A stretch of 64,000 bases of DNA from Bacteroides ndongoniae (GCF_900108345.1 NZ_FNVV01000014.1:868001-932000), one strand, 5' to 3'; positions 54,206 to 63,995 are shown, numbered from the stretch's first letter. The notes: a model not told the origin generated them from the letters alone. A program made the numbers and translations.

Positions 54206-55312
54206 TTAAAGTTCATATCCCCACTGCTTCAACGCAAATCCCCAATTGTCCTGGACAAGCTGCACAGTGCGGTCATCATACTTATATTTATTCTTCTTAT
54301 AACCCTTCTTTCCGCCTACATACTTTTCAATATCAGCACGCGAAGCAGCAAAACCTGGTATATTCAGTTCTTTATAGATATGTTCTGTCATCCCCATAGC
54401 ATCAGCCTCAAAATCCTCAAATTTCACTTCAATCAGGTTGCCTGCAGGAATACACGACTTATCAGCCTCGTATTTATGATACAACTTGGCATATATCGAC
54501 AATATATTCTGTTCGAGTTGTTCATTGCTAATATCCTGTAGCTTCAAAGGCTGAATTGTATTGGTAAAGAAACTACGCGTACTCTCGAAAACAGTATAAG
54601 GATTACGCATCAGATAGATAAATTTCGCATTGGGAAACATTTTCACCAATTCCTTTACACGTCCTGTATGAGGCGGATTCTTACTCAAGAACTGGGTGCC
54701 ATGGGTATTCCACAACGAAATCTTTATCAACTTGACAAAAGTCTCCTCAAAAACTTTCAATTCAGCATCTGTTATGTCGTCAAAAAGAAGATACTTGTCG
54801 GCATATTCTTGCTGATATTTTGGAAGAAACCAAAAGTTATAATAGGTATAGGGCATCATATTGGCCAAGGCAAACTCTTCTTCCTGAGGAAGGTCGACAG
54901 CCAACTCCATATTATCAGTCGGACGTTTATCAGGCATCAGCCAGCTCATATTCTTCTTGAAAAAAGGCTGCCCCCACATCATCAGATGTGGAAATACTGT
55001 CTGATAAGTTGTATTGTAGCCAAAATGCTTATCGCACGAAAAAACGTTGTGAACAAAAGTAGTCCCACTGCGCCAATGTCCCAAGATAAATACAGGATCG
55101 TGCTCCAACGGTTTGTCGGCCAGCATCTTCTCATAGCGTCGGTCTTGCAAAGCGGACAACGGAGACAGCAAACGGCATACCGCCTTCGTCAAACGATACT
55201 TACCTTTATATGCAGCATCTATTTCCCTGCCTTCTGTTATGTCCTTAAAAGTCTTCCAATCAGCACCTACCAATGTATTTATTGGTAATTTACTGAATTC
55301 TAATAATCCCAT
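54206..55312 (-). CDS. Sulfotransferase (PAPS-dependent, Sulfotransfer_3 type)
   Basis: The 368-aa protein has the PAPS 5'-phosphosulfate loop VFILGHWRSGTTFVHNVF (about 74-91) and the 3'-phosphate site FIYLMRNPYTVFESTRSFF (about 230), so it should move a sulfonate group from PAPS to an acceptor in the cytoplasm. It directly follows the genes that make PAPS (cysN 10 bp upstream). In Bacteroides thetaiotaomicron a sulfotransferase in a cluster of this kind is, as I recall, reported to sulfonate cholesterol and related sterols. The motifs do not reveal the acceptor, so a steroid role here is a hypothesis by synteny. Confidence 0.88.
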   Translation of the reverse strand: MGLLEFSKLPINTLVGADWKTFKDITEGREIDAAYKGKYRLTKAVCRLLSPLSALQDRRYEKMLADKPLEHDPVFILGHWRSGTTFVHNVFSCDKHFGYNTTYQTVFPHLMMWGQPFFKKNMSWLMPDKRPTDNMELAVDLPQEEEFALANMMPYTYYNFWFLPKYQQEYADKYLLFDDITDAELKVFEETFVKLIKISLWNTHGTQFLSKNPPHTGRVKELVKMFPNAKFIYLMRNPYTVFESTRSFFTNTIQPLKLQDISNEQLEQNILSIYAKLYHKYEADKSCIPAGNLIEVKFEDFEADAMGMTEHIYKELNIPGFAASRADIEKYVGGKKGYKKNKYKYDDRTVQLVQDNWGFALKQWGYEL

Positions 55313-55322
55313 AAACTTTTCC

Positions 55323-56780
55323 TTATTTAATGACTTTTACTTCAATGCCTTGACGCTCCAGTTCTTTTACAGCCTTTTCGATGACTTCATATTGATCGGA
55401 AGCGATTCCCATCTTGGGCAAATTCAATACAGGTACCGATTCGTCCAGATGCATGTCCTTATCCTCTATCCGATCGATAATCATGCCGACTGCACTCGTA
55501 TTGTTACTGATCGGATCAATCAGAATAAAAGAACCTGTAGCCTTGTTTTTCGAGTAAGGGTCGAAAAAGAGTTCTTTAGCCGTAGTCAATACCACACGTG
55601 CTATCTGATTCAACTGCATAGGCTCGTCTTTCTTGTCCAGTCGCCCGTTTTCTACAGAAAGATGTTCCATCGTATTGACATCTACCTTATACTTGATATT
55701 ATCAATGCGTGTACGGCTCAAATTGGTAGTTTGTTTAATGAAAAACGATTTATTCATGTCCATCGGTTCTTCATCCATCCACACCATCATGGCTTCGAAA
55801 TTGCGGTCCATAATAGGCATATTATCAGGATGAACCAGCATTTCACCTCTCGAAACATCAATTTCATCTTCTAAAGTAAGTGTTACCGACTGAGGAGGAA
55901 AAGCATACTCTAAATCTCCGTCATAAGTAACAATGCTCTTGATACGTGACTTTTTACCTGAAGGCAAAGCCATAACTTCATCTCCCTTGCGAACAACTCC
56001 CGAAGCAACCTTACCACTGAATCCCCGGAAATCAAGATTTGGACGCAATACATACTGAACAGGGAAGCGGAAATCATTCAAATTATGATCATTGTCAATA
56101 TGCACCGTTTCCAAGAAGTCGAGCAAAGAGCTACCCTGATACCAAGGAGTACGTTCTGATTTTACAACCACATTATCACCTTCCAAAGCAGAAAGTGGAA
56201 TACATGTCACATCAGGAATACCCAATGGAATAACAAAGTCGAGATAGTCCTTCACAATCTTGTCGAAACACTCTTTCGAAAAGTCTACAAGGTCCATCTT
56301 GTTCACCGCCAATACTACATGTTTGATGCCCAGCAGAGAGACCAAAAAAGTATGTCGACGCGTCTGAGTAATAACGCCCGTGCGTGCATCGACCAAAATA
56401 ATCGCAAGATTGGCAGTAGATCCGCCTGTAATCATATTACGAGTATATTGTTCATGCCCCGGAGTATCGGCAATGATAAACTTTCGATTGTTGGTAGAAA
56501 AATAGCGATAGGCCACATCGATGGTAATACCCTGCTCGCGCTCTGCCTTCAATCCATCTAGTAACAAAGCATAATCTATGTGCTCGCCAGCATTTCCCAT
56601 TCTCTTACTATCACGCTCCAAAGCATCAAGCTGGTCTTCGTACAATTTCTTACTGTCGAACAAAAGCCGGCCTATCAAGGTAGACTTTCCGTCGTCTACC
56701 GAACCTGCGGTTAAGAAACGAAGCAGATCTTTCTGTTCATCCTTATCCAAGAATGCCTTTATATCTAAATTATTCTCCAT
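55323..56780 (-). CDS. cysN: Sulfate adenylyltransferase subunit 1 (GTPase)
   Basis: CysN is the regulatory GTPase of ATP sulfurylase. The 485-aa protein shows G1 [21 protein letters not shown]3 [12 protein letters not shown] and G4 NKMDLV, then EF-Tu-like beta-barrel domains. There is no C-terminal APS kinase domain; that function is the separate cysC. It pairs with cysD to make adenosine 5'-phosphosulfate. It lies between cysD and the sulfotransferase. Confidence 0.94.
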   Translation of the reverse strand: MENNLDIKAFLDKDEQKDLLRFLTAGSVDDGKSTLIGRLLFDSKKLYEDQLDALERDSKRMGNAGEHIDYALLLDGLKAEREQGITIDVAYRYFSTNNRKFIIADTPGHEQYTRNMITGGSTANLAIILVDARTGVITQTRRHTFLVSLLGIKHVVLAVNKMDLVDFSKECFDKIVKDYLDFVIPLGIPDVTCIPLSALEGDNVVVKSERTPWYQGSSLLDFLETVHIDNDHNLNDFRFPVQYVLRPNLDFRGFSGKVASGVVRKGDEVMALPSGKKSRIKSIVTYDGDLEYAFPPQSVTLTLEDEIDVSRGEMLVHPDNMPIMDRNFEAMMVWMDEEPMDMNKSFFIKQTTNLSRTRIDNIKYKVDVNTMEHLSVENGRLDKKDEPMQLNQIARVVLTTAKELFFDPYSKNKATGSFILIDPISNNTSAVGMIIDRIEDKDMHLDESVPVLNLPKMGIASDQYEVIEKAVKELERQGIEVKVIK

Positions 56781-56807
56781 TTTCTTTCATCTTAATAGCC
56801 AAAATCC

Positions 56808-57719
56808 TTAAAAATAACCTTCGCGTTTCTTCTGCTCCATGCTGGCTTCCTGATCGAAGTCTATCACACGTGTAGTACGTTCGCTCTTGGTAGTAGTCAT
56901 CATCTCTTCTACGATTTTCTCTATCGTATCAGCATTACTTTCTACCGCGCCTGTCAACGGCCAACAGCCCAACGTACGGAAGCGCACCATACGCATCTTG
57001 ATTTTATCGCGATATTGTTCGGGTAAGCGGTCGTCGTCGGCCATAATCAGATTACCGTCTATCTCTACACAAGGACGTTCCTTGGCGAAATACAAAGGCA
57101 CAATAGGAATATTCTCCAAACGGATATATTGCCAGATGTCTAGCTCAGTCCAGTTGCTCAATGGGAAGACACGAATACTCTCGCCCTTATGCACACGGGC
57201 ATTATATATATCCCACAATTCGGGGCGTTGATTCTTCGGATCCCACTGATGGAAGCGGTCACGGAAAGAAAAGATACGCTCTTTGGCACGCGACTTTTCC
57301 TCATCACGACGTGCTCCACCAAATGCTGCATCGAATTTATACTTATCGAGCGCATGAAGCAAAGCCTGCGTTTTCATCAAGTCGGTATGCACCTTACTAC
57401 CGTGCGTAAAGGGGCCTACTCCTGCCCGGAAAGCCTCCATATTGCTCTCAACAATCAGATTCCATCCGTACTTCTTGGCATATTCATCGCGGAACTGGAT
57501 CATTTCCTTAAACTTCCACTTCGAGTCGATATGCATCAGCGGGAAGGGTACCTTACCCGGATAAAAAGCCTTCTCGGCCAAACGAACCATGACGGACGAA
57601 TCCTTACCGATGCTATATAACATCACAGGATTCTCGAACTCGGCAGCCACTTCACGTATGATGTGAATCGATTCAGCCTCAAGTTCCTTCAAATGACTTA
57701 ACTTATAACTTTCTTCCAT
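56808..57719 (-). CDS. cysD: Sulfate adenylyltransferase subunit 2
   Basis: CysD is the catalytic PP-loop subunit of ATP sulfurylase that adenylates sulfate. The 303-aa protein shows the PP-loop [17 protein letters not shown] near residue 37, [23 protein letters not shown], and [17 protein letters not shown], all typical. It follows cysC after a few bases and precedes cysN. Confidence 0.95.
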   Translation of the reverse strand: MEESYKLSHLKELEAESIHIIREVAAEFENPVMLYSIGKDSSVMVRLAEKAFYPGKVPFPLMHIDSKWKFKEMIQFRDEYAKKYGWNLIVESNMEAFRAGVGPFTHGSKVHTDLMKTQALLHALDKYKFDAAFGGARRDEEKSRAKERIFSFRDRFHQWDPKNQRPELWDIYNARVHKGESIRVFPLSNWTELDIWQYIRLENIPIVPLYFAKERPCVEIDGNLIMADDDRLPEQYRDKIKMRMVRFRTLGCWPLTGAVESNADTIEKIVEEMMTTTKSERTTRVIDFDQEASMEQKKREGYF

Positions 57720-57725
57720 TTTATA

Positions 57726-58334
57726 CTATTTCTTCTGAATTCTTGGTAAAACAAGCTCCAACAGGCGATTGACCGACTCTTCCAGGCTCAACAACGATGT
57801 GTCGAGTGTCAGAGCTGGATGCACCGGTGCTTCAAATGGAGCAGATATTCCTGTAAAGTTTTTAATCTCACCACGGCGTGCTTTGGCATAAAGCCCTTTG
57901 ACATCCCGCCGTTCACACTCCTCAAGCGGAGTGCTAACATATATCTCCAGAAAGTCTTCCTTTCCTATAATGTTAGCAGCCATTTCGCGAATATCATTGT
58001 TAGGGCTGATAAAAGCGGCGATTGTCACAATGCCCGTATCAATAAACAGTTTGGATACCTCAGCTATACGACGGATGTTTTCCACCCGATCTGCCTCCGA
58101 AAAACCCAGATTGTTATTAATACCCGAACGGATGTTATCACCATCCAATATGCGACACAGTAACCCTCGCTTGTGCAATTCACGCTCCAACGCTATGGCA
58201 ATGGTACTTTTACCCGATCCGCTCAGGCCTGTAAACCAAACCATCACCCCGTGTTGTCTTAAAAGCGATTCTTTATCCTGCCTTGTCAGCATTCTGTCAA
58301 AGATAGGATATATATGATTTTCATTCTCTGTCAT
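57726..58334 (-). CDS. cysC: Adenylylsulfate kinase
   Basis: CysC phosphorylates APS to PAPS. The 202-aa protein shows the P-loop WFTGLSGSGKSTIA near residue 33, DGDNIRSGINNNLGFSEADR and TFISPNNDIR-like AFISPNNDIREMA. The length is normal. It lies 6 bp upstream of cysD and 12 bp downstream of the SLC13 transporter gene. Confidence 0.95.
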   Translation of the reverse strand: MTENENHIYPIFDRMLTRQDKESLLRQHGVMVWFTGLSGSGKSTIAIALERELHKRGLLCRILDGDNIRSGINNNLGFSEADRVENIRRIAEVSKLFIDTGIVTIAAFISPNNDIREMAANIIGKEDFLEIYVSTPLEECERRDVKGLYAKARRGEIKNFTGISAPFEAPVHPALTLDTSLLSLEESVNRLLELVLPRIQKK

Positions 58335-58346
58335 AATCCTTACGAA

Positions 58347-59903
58347 TTAAAATGGCCAAATCAATGGCACAAGAAAAATTGAAATTAAGAATGTAATAAT
58401 ATTCAATGGTAAACCAATACGTACAAAATCTGTAAACTTATAATTTCCTATACCTTGCACAATCAGGTTAGTCTGATATCCAATCGGAGTAGAGAAACTG
58501 GCCGACGCTGCCATACAGATCACAACAAAAAATGGCATCGGATCGACTCCCAATTGAGAAGAAATAGACAATGCTAACGGAAATGCCAAAGCCGCCGCCG
58601 CATTATTAGTAATCAGTTCTGTAAACAAGTTTGTTATGATGAACACTGCTGCCAGTAATACTTGAGGACCATAATGCTCGGTCATACCTATGATATAGCT
58701 TGCCACCGCATCAGCCACTCCCGAATTGACCATTGCCTTGCTGATCGCAAAAGCACAAGCAATCGTTATCAGGATATCCCACGAAATGTACTTCGTATAT
58801 TTGCGAGCAGGGAAAATCTTCGTCCATGCCATAATAATAGTAGTCACAGAAACAAAGAAAAACATATCTAATTTTATTTCAGGAAACATTTCTTTCACAA
58901 TAGGCAATTCGCCTACGGTAGCTCCTACAATCATCAGAATCAACAACGTCAGGGCAAACCACCGTTTTCTTTTGCTAGGAACAGGCTCTGTATCTTTGCC
59001 ATTGGCCAAGAGCACAAAGACTGAAGATTCGCCCCACGTCTGCACAAACGAGTCATCGGCCATCAACACAAGCGTATCTCCTTCACGAAAATGTTCTCCT
59101 TCCAGATTTCGAGCAATGCTCTGGCCATTACGCTTTATTTCCTTGACCTCCGCGCCATAATGCCGTTTGAAGTTGAAGTCCTTTAACTTTTTATTAATAC
59201 CAGGGAAACGAGCGCCCAACACGACCTCGACAGTATGCAAATCACTGTTATGTTCTTCGGCCTCTTCTTCATCCTTCACAGCATCTTTACGCGTATCTGG
59301 CAATAGTTTAGAAGAGAAAAGCAACAGATAAATGATTCCTGCCACTGCAATGAATATACCCACTTTTCCCAACTCAAACATCGTAAATCCTTCGTGTCCC
59401 GACTCAAGTATCATACCATGCACTACCAGATTTGTCGACGTACCTATCAACGTACAGATACCTCCTAAAATCGTAACATAAGAAAGCGGTATCAGAAATT
59501 TCGTAGCAGGCAATTTCACCGATTCGGCCCAACGTTTAATAATAGGTGCAAAAATAACCACTACCGGTGTGTTATTCAAAAAAGCCGATATAAATGATAT
59601 GGTAGGCAACATGCGCAATTGTGCCTTGAAAACAGTGGTTTTCCCTTGTGGAAGCAATCGCTTGATAAGCTGTCCCAATGCACCTGACTGACGAATACCT
59701 TCACTTACCAGAAACAGCATCGCTACCGTTATCATCCCCTTGTTGCTGAAACCTTCAAGCATTTCTTTCGGAGTCAGAATACCTGCACAAAGGAATAATA
59801 CGACAACTGAAAACAAGATCATGCCCGGACGCATTTTATCCAACACCAAGGCAATCACCATCCCAACCAGGGCCAAAAGCACAAATGCAATTTCAAATGT
59901 CAT
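58347..59903 (-). CDS. SLC13-family anion transporter with TrkA-C domain (probable sulfate importer)
   Basis: The 518-aa membrane protein has two halves of CitMHS/SLC13 helices with the hairpin segments FISAFLNNTPVVVIFAPI and ELITNNAAAALAFPLALS. Between them is a cytoplasmic TrkA-C (RCK_C) domain (about 225-290) with LVLMADDSFV. Similar proteins carry sulfate or related anions with sodium. Its place between cysQ and cysC, in one operon, makes sulfate uptake the most likely role. Confidence 0.87.
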   Translation of the reverse strand: MTFEIAFVLLALVGMVIALVLDKMRPGMILFSVVVLFLCAGILTPKEMLEGFSNKGMITVAMLFLVSEGIRQSGALGQLIKRLLPQGKTTVFKAQLRMLPTISFISAFLNNTPVVVIFAPIIKRWAESVKLPATKFLIPLSYVTILGGICTLIGTSTNLVVHGMILESGHEGFTMFELGKVGIFIAVAGIIYLLLFSSKLLPDTRKDAVKDEEEAEEHNSDLHTVEVVLGARFPGINKKLKDFNFKRHYGAEVKEIKRNGQSIARNLEGEHFREGDTLVLMADDSFVQTWGESSVFVLLANGKDTEPVPSKRKRWFALTLLILMIVGATVGELPIVKEMFPEIKLDMFFFVSVTTIIMAWTKIFPARKYTKYISWDILITIACAFAISKAMVNSGVADAVASYIIGMTEHYGPQVLLAAVFIITNLFTELITNNAAAALAFPLALSISSQLGVDPMPFFVVICMAASASFSTPIGYQTNLIVQGIGNYKFTDFVRIGLPLNIITFLISIFLVPLIWPF

Positions 59904-59910
59904 ACAATCA

Positions 59911-60741
59911 CTATTTTATTTCACGTTCATGTTTCTTCTCTACCACAAACCAAGGATTAAGCAAATCCTGTTTGTTGTATTGCAAAGGAAGATCGGTTTC
60001 CGCCTGATAAACTTCCATTCCTGCAGCGCTTGCAATGGCATGTCCGGCAGCAGTATCCCATTCCATTGTAGGGGCAAAACGCGGATATACATCAGCACGA
60101 CCTTCGGCAACCAGACATATCTTCAGCGAGCTACCTATCGATACCAGTTCCAAATCGCCATGCACGGCACGCATTTTATCGATATAAATTTCGGTTTCGG
60201 GAGTCAGATGAGAGCGAGATGCCACCATCACAAAATTGGTACGAGAAATGCTTTTATCCGGCAAACGCACGGCTTCGCTTATCAAGTCGTCCAAGCTTTT
60301 GTGATCCAAGTCTTTTATTCCTTCTATCTTATAAGCTCCCAATGTATCTTCCGCAAAATAAAGAACTGTCTTCACTGGAACATAAATGACTCCCATCACA
60401 GGTTTTCCTTTAAGGACCAACGCTATATTTACCGTAAACTCTCCATTTCGTTTGATAAACTCCTTGGTTCCATCAAGTGGATCCACAATCCACAAAGTCT
60501 CCCAGCCGTTTCTCATTTCAAAAGGCAAACTTTTACCTTCTTCGCTCAATATAGGAAAAGGAGTATCTTTCAAGATTTCCACAATTGTCTCGTGAGCTTT
60601 TCTGTCGGCTATCGTTAAAGGTGAATTATCAGCTTTCCTCTCGACCTGAAAATCCGATGACGGATCATTATAAATGGAGAGTATCTGTCCTCCTGCCCGC
60701 AAGGCAGCTTCAATAGCGTTCAAAATATAGTGCTGTTCCAT
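59911..60741 (-). CDS. cysQ: 3'(2'),5'-bisphosphate nucleotidase
   Basis: CysQ removes the 3'-phosphate from PAP, the by-product of sulfotransferase and PAPS reductase reactions, which would otherwise inhibit them. The inositol-monophosphatase-family motifs are present: LSEEGKSLPF, WIVDPLDGTKEF and WDTAAGHAIASAAG. ATG at 60741 (MEQHYILNAIEAAL) fits the family; 60750 is three codons longer. It is the first gene of the operon and directly supports the sulfotransferase at its end. Confidence 0.94.
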   Translation of the reverse strand: MEQHYILNAIEAALRAGGQILSIYNDPSSDFQVERKADNSPLTIADRKAHETIVEILKDTPFPILSEEGKSLPFEMRNGWETLWIVDPLDGTKEFIKRNGEFTVNIALVLKGKPVMGVIYVPVKTVLYFAEDTLGAYKIEGIKDLDHKSLDDLISEAVRLPDKSISRTNFVMVASRSHLTPETEIYIDKMRAVHGDLELVSIGSSLKICLVAEGRADVYPRFAPTMEWDTAAGHAIASAAGMEVYQAETDLPLQYNKQDLLNPWFVVEKKHEREIK

Positions 60742-60771
60742 CGCTTTCATATCTTATTCTATGATAAAGCA

Positions 60772-60809
60772 CAAAAGTAGAAAACTTTCCCCGTAAGGAA
60801 AGTTTTCTA
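60772..60809 (-). promoter_or_regulatory. cysQ operon promoter with a perfect inverted repeat next to it
   Basis: TACTTTTG on the minus strand (60772-60779) fits TAnnTTTG, 31 bp before cysQ. Overlapping its upstream edge is a perfect 13-bp inverted repeat, TAGAAAACTTTCC (60778-60790) and GGAAAGTTTTCTA (60797-60809). It may be the terminator of the GH109 gene upstream, an operator for the sulfonation operon, or both. Confidence 0.6.
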
Positions 60810-60862
60810 CTTCATTTTATAACTTCTTTTAATATTATACAAACTCTTGTGCTGCCTTGTCA

Positions 60863-62407
60863 TCATTGAGCCTCAGCCCATTCCTTAGCACCACGCTCCT
60901 TCAGCTTGGCAGTAAAGGCACGTGCTTTCTCCATTGCTGCTTTTTCATCTTCAGGAGAAGCATAAGCATGTTTGTAGCCCTTGATTTTATCCCATTCGCC
61001 ACGGGTGAAATCGGGTATTGCTACCGAAGCACAATTGTTATCCATCGACAACTCGCCCAATTCGGCCAAACAGCACCATTCTGCCAGATCGTATACATCC
61101 ATATCCAGCGGCAAACCGTTTTGGAGACAATATACCAAACGGCTATCCATAATAAAGTCCATACCTCCATGTCCACCAACTTCTTTTGCCATTTCACCAT
61201 ATTTCTTCAGGATAGGATGCTGATATTTTTCTACCAATGCATCCATTTCTGCTTTCGGCATAAAACCATGTGAATTCAGATTATCCACCTTCGGAGCAAC
61301 GCCTGATGCTTTCATCTGGTCAGCATCCAACGCATATCCTTCAACCGGATATTTATTGGCGAAACCCTTGGTTCCTGTCAGCTGATAGAGACGATTGTAA
61401 GGCTGCGGCGTCATCACGTTATGTTGAATTTCGATCACCTTACCTTTTTCCGTACGAATCAATGTTGTTGTGTGATCACCATTGCGGAAGTCTTCGCACG
61501 GTTGTTTTGTTCTTTCCTCTACTAACGCCTTACCTACCACCGACTTCGTATCCATAGCAACCAGCGTTTTCATACGATCGCCACGATGAATATCCAATGC
61601 TTGTGCTACTGGGCCCAGACCATGTGTCGGGTATACATCACCACGATGTTTCATATTATACTCCAAGCGCCAGCCCAACTTATCGCTTTCTCCATTCTTC
61701 CAATAATAATCCCAGAAAGCGTCCAGATTGTGAATGTATGCTCCCTGCGCACGGATCACTTCACCAAACACGCCCTGCTGAGCCATGTTAAGCGTATTCA
61801 TTTCGAACCAGTCGTAGCAACAATTCTCCAATATCATACAATGCTTGCGCGTCTTCTCGCTCATATCGATCAATGTCCAGCAGTCTTTCAGATTCATCGC
61901 CGAGGGCACTTCTATCGCTACATTCTTTCCATTCTCCATCGCACACAATGCTACAGGGAAATGATGAAGCCAGTCGGTAGCAATATAAACCAAGTCGATA
62001 TCATCACGCTTGCACAATTCTTCATAACCTTTCTCGCCATAATAAACAGCGGCTTTCGGCATTGATGCATTCTTCAAGTATTTCTGGCAAGCTTCCGCTC
62101 TTTCTTTCTCATAATCGCACAGGGCTACAATCTCCACACCTGGGATGTATGTAAAGCGCTCTACTGCACCAGGGCCACGCATACCCAATCCGACGAAGCC
62201 TACACGTACAACTTCCATTTTCGGAAGAGCCAGACCAATCACACTCTGTTGTCCTGCCGGACGCTCAGGAGTCTCAACCACAATAGTACCTTTATCCCAG
62301 CTCCATTTTGTACCATTTTCCGATACTTGCTGTTCTGCTGTTTTCGTGCTATTGCAAGCAGTTAATGCCAAGCATGCACACAACACCAAAAAACCGATTT
62401 TTCTCAT
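60863..62407 (-). CDS. GH109 / Gfo-Idh-MocA family lipoprotein (alpha-N-acetylgalactosaminidase type)
   Basis: The 514-aa protein starts with a lipoprotein signal (LVLCACLALTAC). An NAD-binding Rossmann domain with VGFVGLGMRGPG (about residue 70) follows, then the Gfo/Idh/MocA C-terminal domain. The motifs MTPQPYNRLYQLTGTKGFANKYP and GGHGGMDFIM are those of GH109, which removes alpha-N-acetylgalactosamine by an NAD-dependent redox mechanism. It is envelope-anchored and could act on mucin or blood-group glycans. It lies upstream of the sulfonation operon but has its own 3' stem, so a link is not shown. Confidence 0.85.
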   Translation of the reverse strand: MRKIGFLVLCACLALTACNSTKTAEQQVSENGTKWSWDKGTIVVETPERPAGQQSVIGLALPKMEVVRVGFVGLGMRGPGAVERFTYIPGVEIVALCDYEKERAEACQKYLKNASMPKAAVYYGEKGYEELCKRDDIDLVYIATDWLHHFPVALCAMENGKNVAIEVPSAMNLKDCWTLIDMSEKTRKHCMILENCCYDWFEMNTLNMAQQGVFGEVIRAQGAYIHNLDAFWDYYWKNGESDKLGWRLEYNMKHRGDVYPTHGLGPVAQALDIHRGDRMKTLVAMDTKSVVGKALVEERTKQPCEDFRNGDHTTTLIRTEKGKVIEIQHNVMTPQPYNRLYQLTGTKGFANKYPVEGYALDADQMKASGVAPKVDNLNSHGFMPKAEMDALVEKYQHPILKKYGEMAKEVGGHGGMDFIMDSRLVYCLQNGLPLDMDVYDLAEWCCLAELGELSMDNNCASVAIPDFTRGEWDKIKGYKHAYASPEDEKAAMEKARAFTAKLKERGAKEWAEAQ

Positions 62408-62485
62408 ACAAATTTATCTTTTAGGGTGAATAATCAAACAACTGCCAAAAATACGTTTTTTTTCTTAAATACAGAATTATTAGAG

Positions 62486-62516
62486 AATAAAAAAGCGGCA
62501 ACTTCCCAGTCACCGC
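62486..62516 (-). terminator. Terminator after the SPOR gene
   Basis: On the minus strand GCGG-AC and GT-CCGC arms form a stem with a ~10-nt inner loop, followed by TTTTTTATTC. A second stem, GAAAGG / CCTTTC, lies just before it near 62526-62545. Confidence 0.65.
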
Positions 62517-62573
62517 CCCGATATGAAAGGTTTTCAACCCTTTCTATAAAATTACCAAAAAGAATTTCTGTTA

Positions 62574-63080
62574 TTAGTTGATACGATACAGCAACCAAGA
62601 TCCTTGGAAATCATCACGATTAGGATACTTAGCCTTGAAAGCGTCGCGAGCCTTAGCGGCCGATGCTCTGTCGGCAAATGTGCTTACAACTACACGATAC
62701 ATAGCTTTCTCCGAATTGAATACAATGATAGCGTTATATCCTTCTTTATCCAAGAAGCTCTTAAGATTATCCGCATTGGCTTTTACTCCAAAGCTTCCGC
62801 ACACTACGCTGTAATCCTTTAAGCCATTTTCATTGCCTGTTACAACTGTAACTTTCTCCTGACGTACATCAGCCGCCGGTGCACTTTCTACCACCTTCGT
62901 TTCTACAGGGGCGCTTACTACCGGAGCTACTTCTTCTGCCGGAGTTACATTCTGGCTATCAGCCAATTCCTGCTGTTTAGCTTTCTCGTAGGCCTTTTTA
63001 TAAGCACTTTCACTCGACTTACAGGAGGAGAATGCCAATAGCACGCACACTCCCATACCTAAAACTGCTAATTTTCTCAT
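62574..63080 (-). CDS. SPOR-domain lipoprotein
   Basis: The 168-aa protein has a lipoprotein signal (LLAFSSC, Cys about residue 20), a Glu/Ala/Val-rich linker and a C-terminal SPOR domain (about 88-168: LKDYSVVCGSFGVKANADNLKSFL... YRVVVSTFADRASA). SPOR domains bind denuded peptidoglycan at the division site. This is a common single-gene Bacteroides envelope protein. It is divergent from the ytxH-type operon. Confidence 0.88.
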   Translation of the reverse strand: MRKLAVLGMGVCVLLAFSSCKSSESAYKKAYEKAKQQELADSQNVTPAEEVAPVVSAPVETKVVESAPAADVRQEKVTVVTGNENGLKDYSVVCGSFGVKANADNLKSFLDKEGYNAIIVFNSEKAMYRVVVSTFADRASAAKARDAFKAKYPNRDDFQGSWLLYRIN

Positions 63081-63207
63081 CTTCTTATAGTTTTTTATTT
63101 AATAACAATCATCCTTAGTGTTCAAAATTGGCGGCAAATTAATAGAAAAATCGCCATCTTTCAAAGGATAATGCACAAAAAGTGCAAAGTTCCTTTCATT
63201 TAAGGAG

Positions 63208-63215
63208 CAAAGGTA
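63208..63215 (-). promoter_or_regulatory. -7 element for the SPOR gene
   Basis: TACCTTTG on the minus strand fits TAnnTTTG, though it is 128 bp before the start at 63080, which would give a long 5' leader. Confidence 0.4.
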
Positions 63216-63333
63216 CGCCAATAGCCTCAAATGCAGGTATGGCAATCCCGTTAAATAACATTAAACATAAGCAGAACTTACAAATCTGCCACAAAAAAAC
63301 GACCGAAACAGAAAAAACTTCAAAAAAAAACAT

Positions 63334-63341
63334 TAGTTTTG
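63334..63341 (+). promoter_or_regulatory. -7 element for the ytxH-type operon
   Basis: TAGTTTTG fits TAnnTTTG, 38 bp before the ATG at 63379, and a purine-rich AAAGAAAGGAG lies just before the ATG. Confidence 0.55.
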
Positions 63342-63378
63342 TAGCTATAGAAACCTAATAAAAAGAAAGGAGTATAGT

Positions 63379-63588
63379 ATGAAAGGATTAAATGTTTTAG
63401 CAGCTTTTTTAGGCGGTGCAGTAGTAGGTGCAGCCGTTGGTATTCTATTCGCTCCGGAAAAGGGAGAAGACACCCGTCAGAAGATTGCAGATATTCTGCG
63501 TAAGAAGGGCATCCGCCTGAATCGAAACGAAATGGAAGATCTGGTCGACGAAATTGCTTCTGAAATAAAAGCAGAGGCAGCTGAATAA
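63379..63588 (+). CDS. YtxH-domain small membrane protein
   Basis: The 69-aa protein has one N-terminal membrane helix rich in Gly and Ala, followed by GILFAPEKGEDTRQKI, the YtxH-domain signature, and a Glu/Lys helical tail. Members are often linked to stress or envelope maintenance, but the mechanism is unknown. A ribosome-binding sequence (AAAGGAG) precedes the ATG. It heads an operon with the membrane protein at 63618. Confidence 0.85.
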   Translation: MKGLNVLAAFLGGAVVGAAVGILFAPEKGEDTRQKIADILRKKGIRLNRNEMEDLVDEIASEIKAEAAE

Positions 63589-63617
63589 GAATCATTCTAA
63601 TAAAAGACAAAGCCATC

Positions 63618-63989
63618 ATGTTTGCAGACGATAAAAGCATTGAAAACATACAGCAACTGTTTATTGAGTTCAAGAAATATCTGGAGTTGCAAAAGCAATA
63701 CACCAAGCTGGAGATCACCGAAAAGCTGACCGTATTGCTTTCCACACTCATACTGGTGCTGACGGTTATCATACTGGGCATGGTGGCTTTGTTTTACCTA
63801 TCCTTCACAATCGCCTACATGCTGACTCCCTACGTAGGAGGCGTAACGACAAGCTTCGGCATCATCGCTTGCTTCCACGTTCTGCTCATCGTGCTGCTTG
63901 TCAGCTTCCGAAAAACGATCATCATCAACCCCATGCTGAAGTTTATCGCAGGGCTATTCTTTGACAAAACAACCAATAACGACAAATAA
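63618..63989 (+). CDS. Phage-holin-superfamily-like inner-membrane protein
   Basis: The 123-aa protein has a helical N-terminus (KYLELQKQYTKLEITEKLTVLLS) and two strongly hydrophobic helices (LILVLTVIILGMVALFYLSF and a second near CFHVLLIVLLVS), ending in FRKTIIINPMLKFI. This pattern is that of the small membrane proteins often annotated phage holin family 3_6 or ACT-like in Bacteroides, in a ytxH-holin-DUF operon. No phage genes are nearby, so a lysis role is unlikely. Confidence 0.72.
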   Translation: MFADDKSIENIQQLFIEFKKYLELQKQYTKLEITEKLTVLLSTLILVLTVIILGMVALFYLSFTIAYMLTPYVGGVTTSFGIIACFHVLLIVLLVSFRKTIIINPMLKFIAGLFFDKTTNNDK

Positions 63990-63995
63990 CAGGCT

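Noticed and set aside
63618..63989. Prophage lysis module
   Set aside because: The holin-like protein sits in a ytxH operon with no endolysin or phage genes around it.
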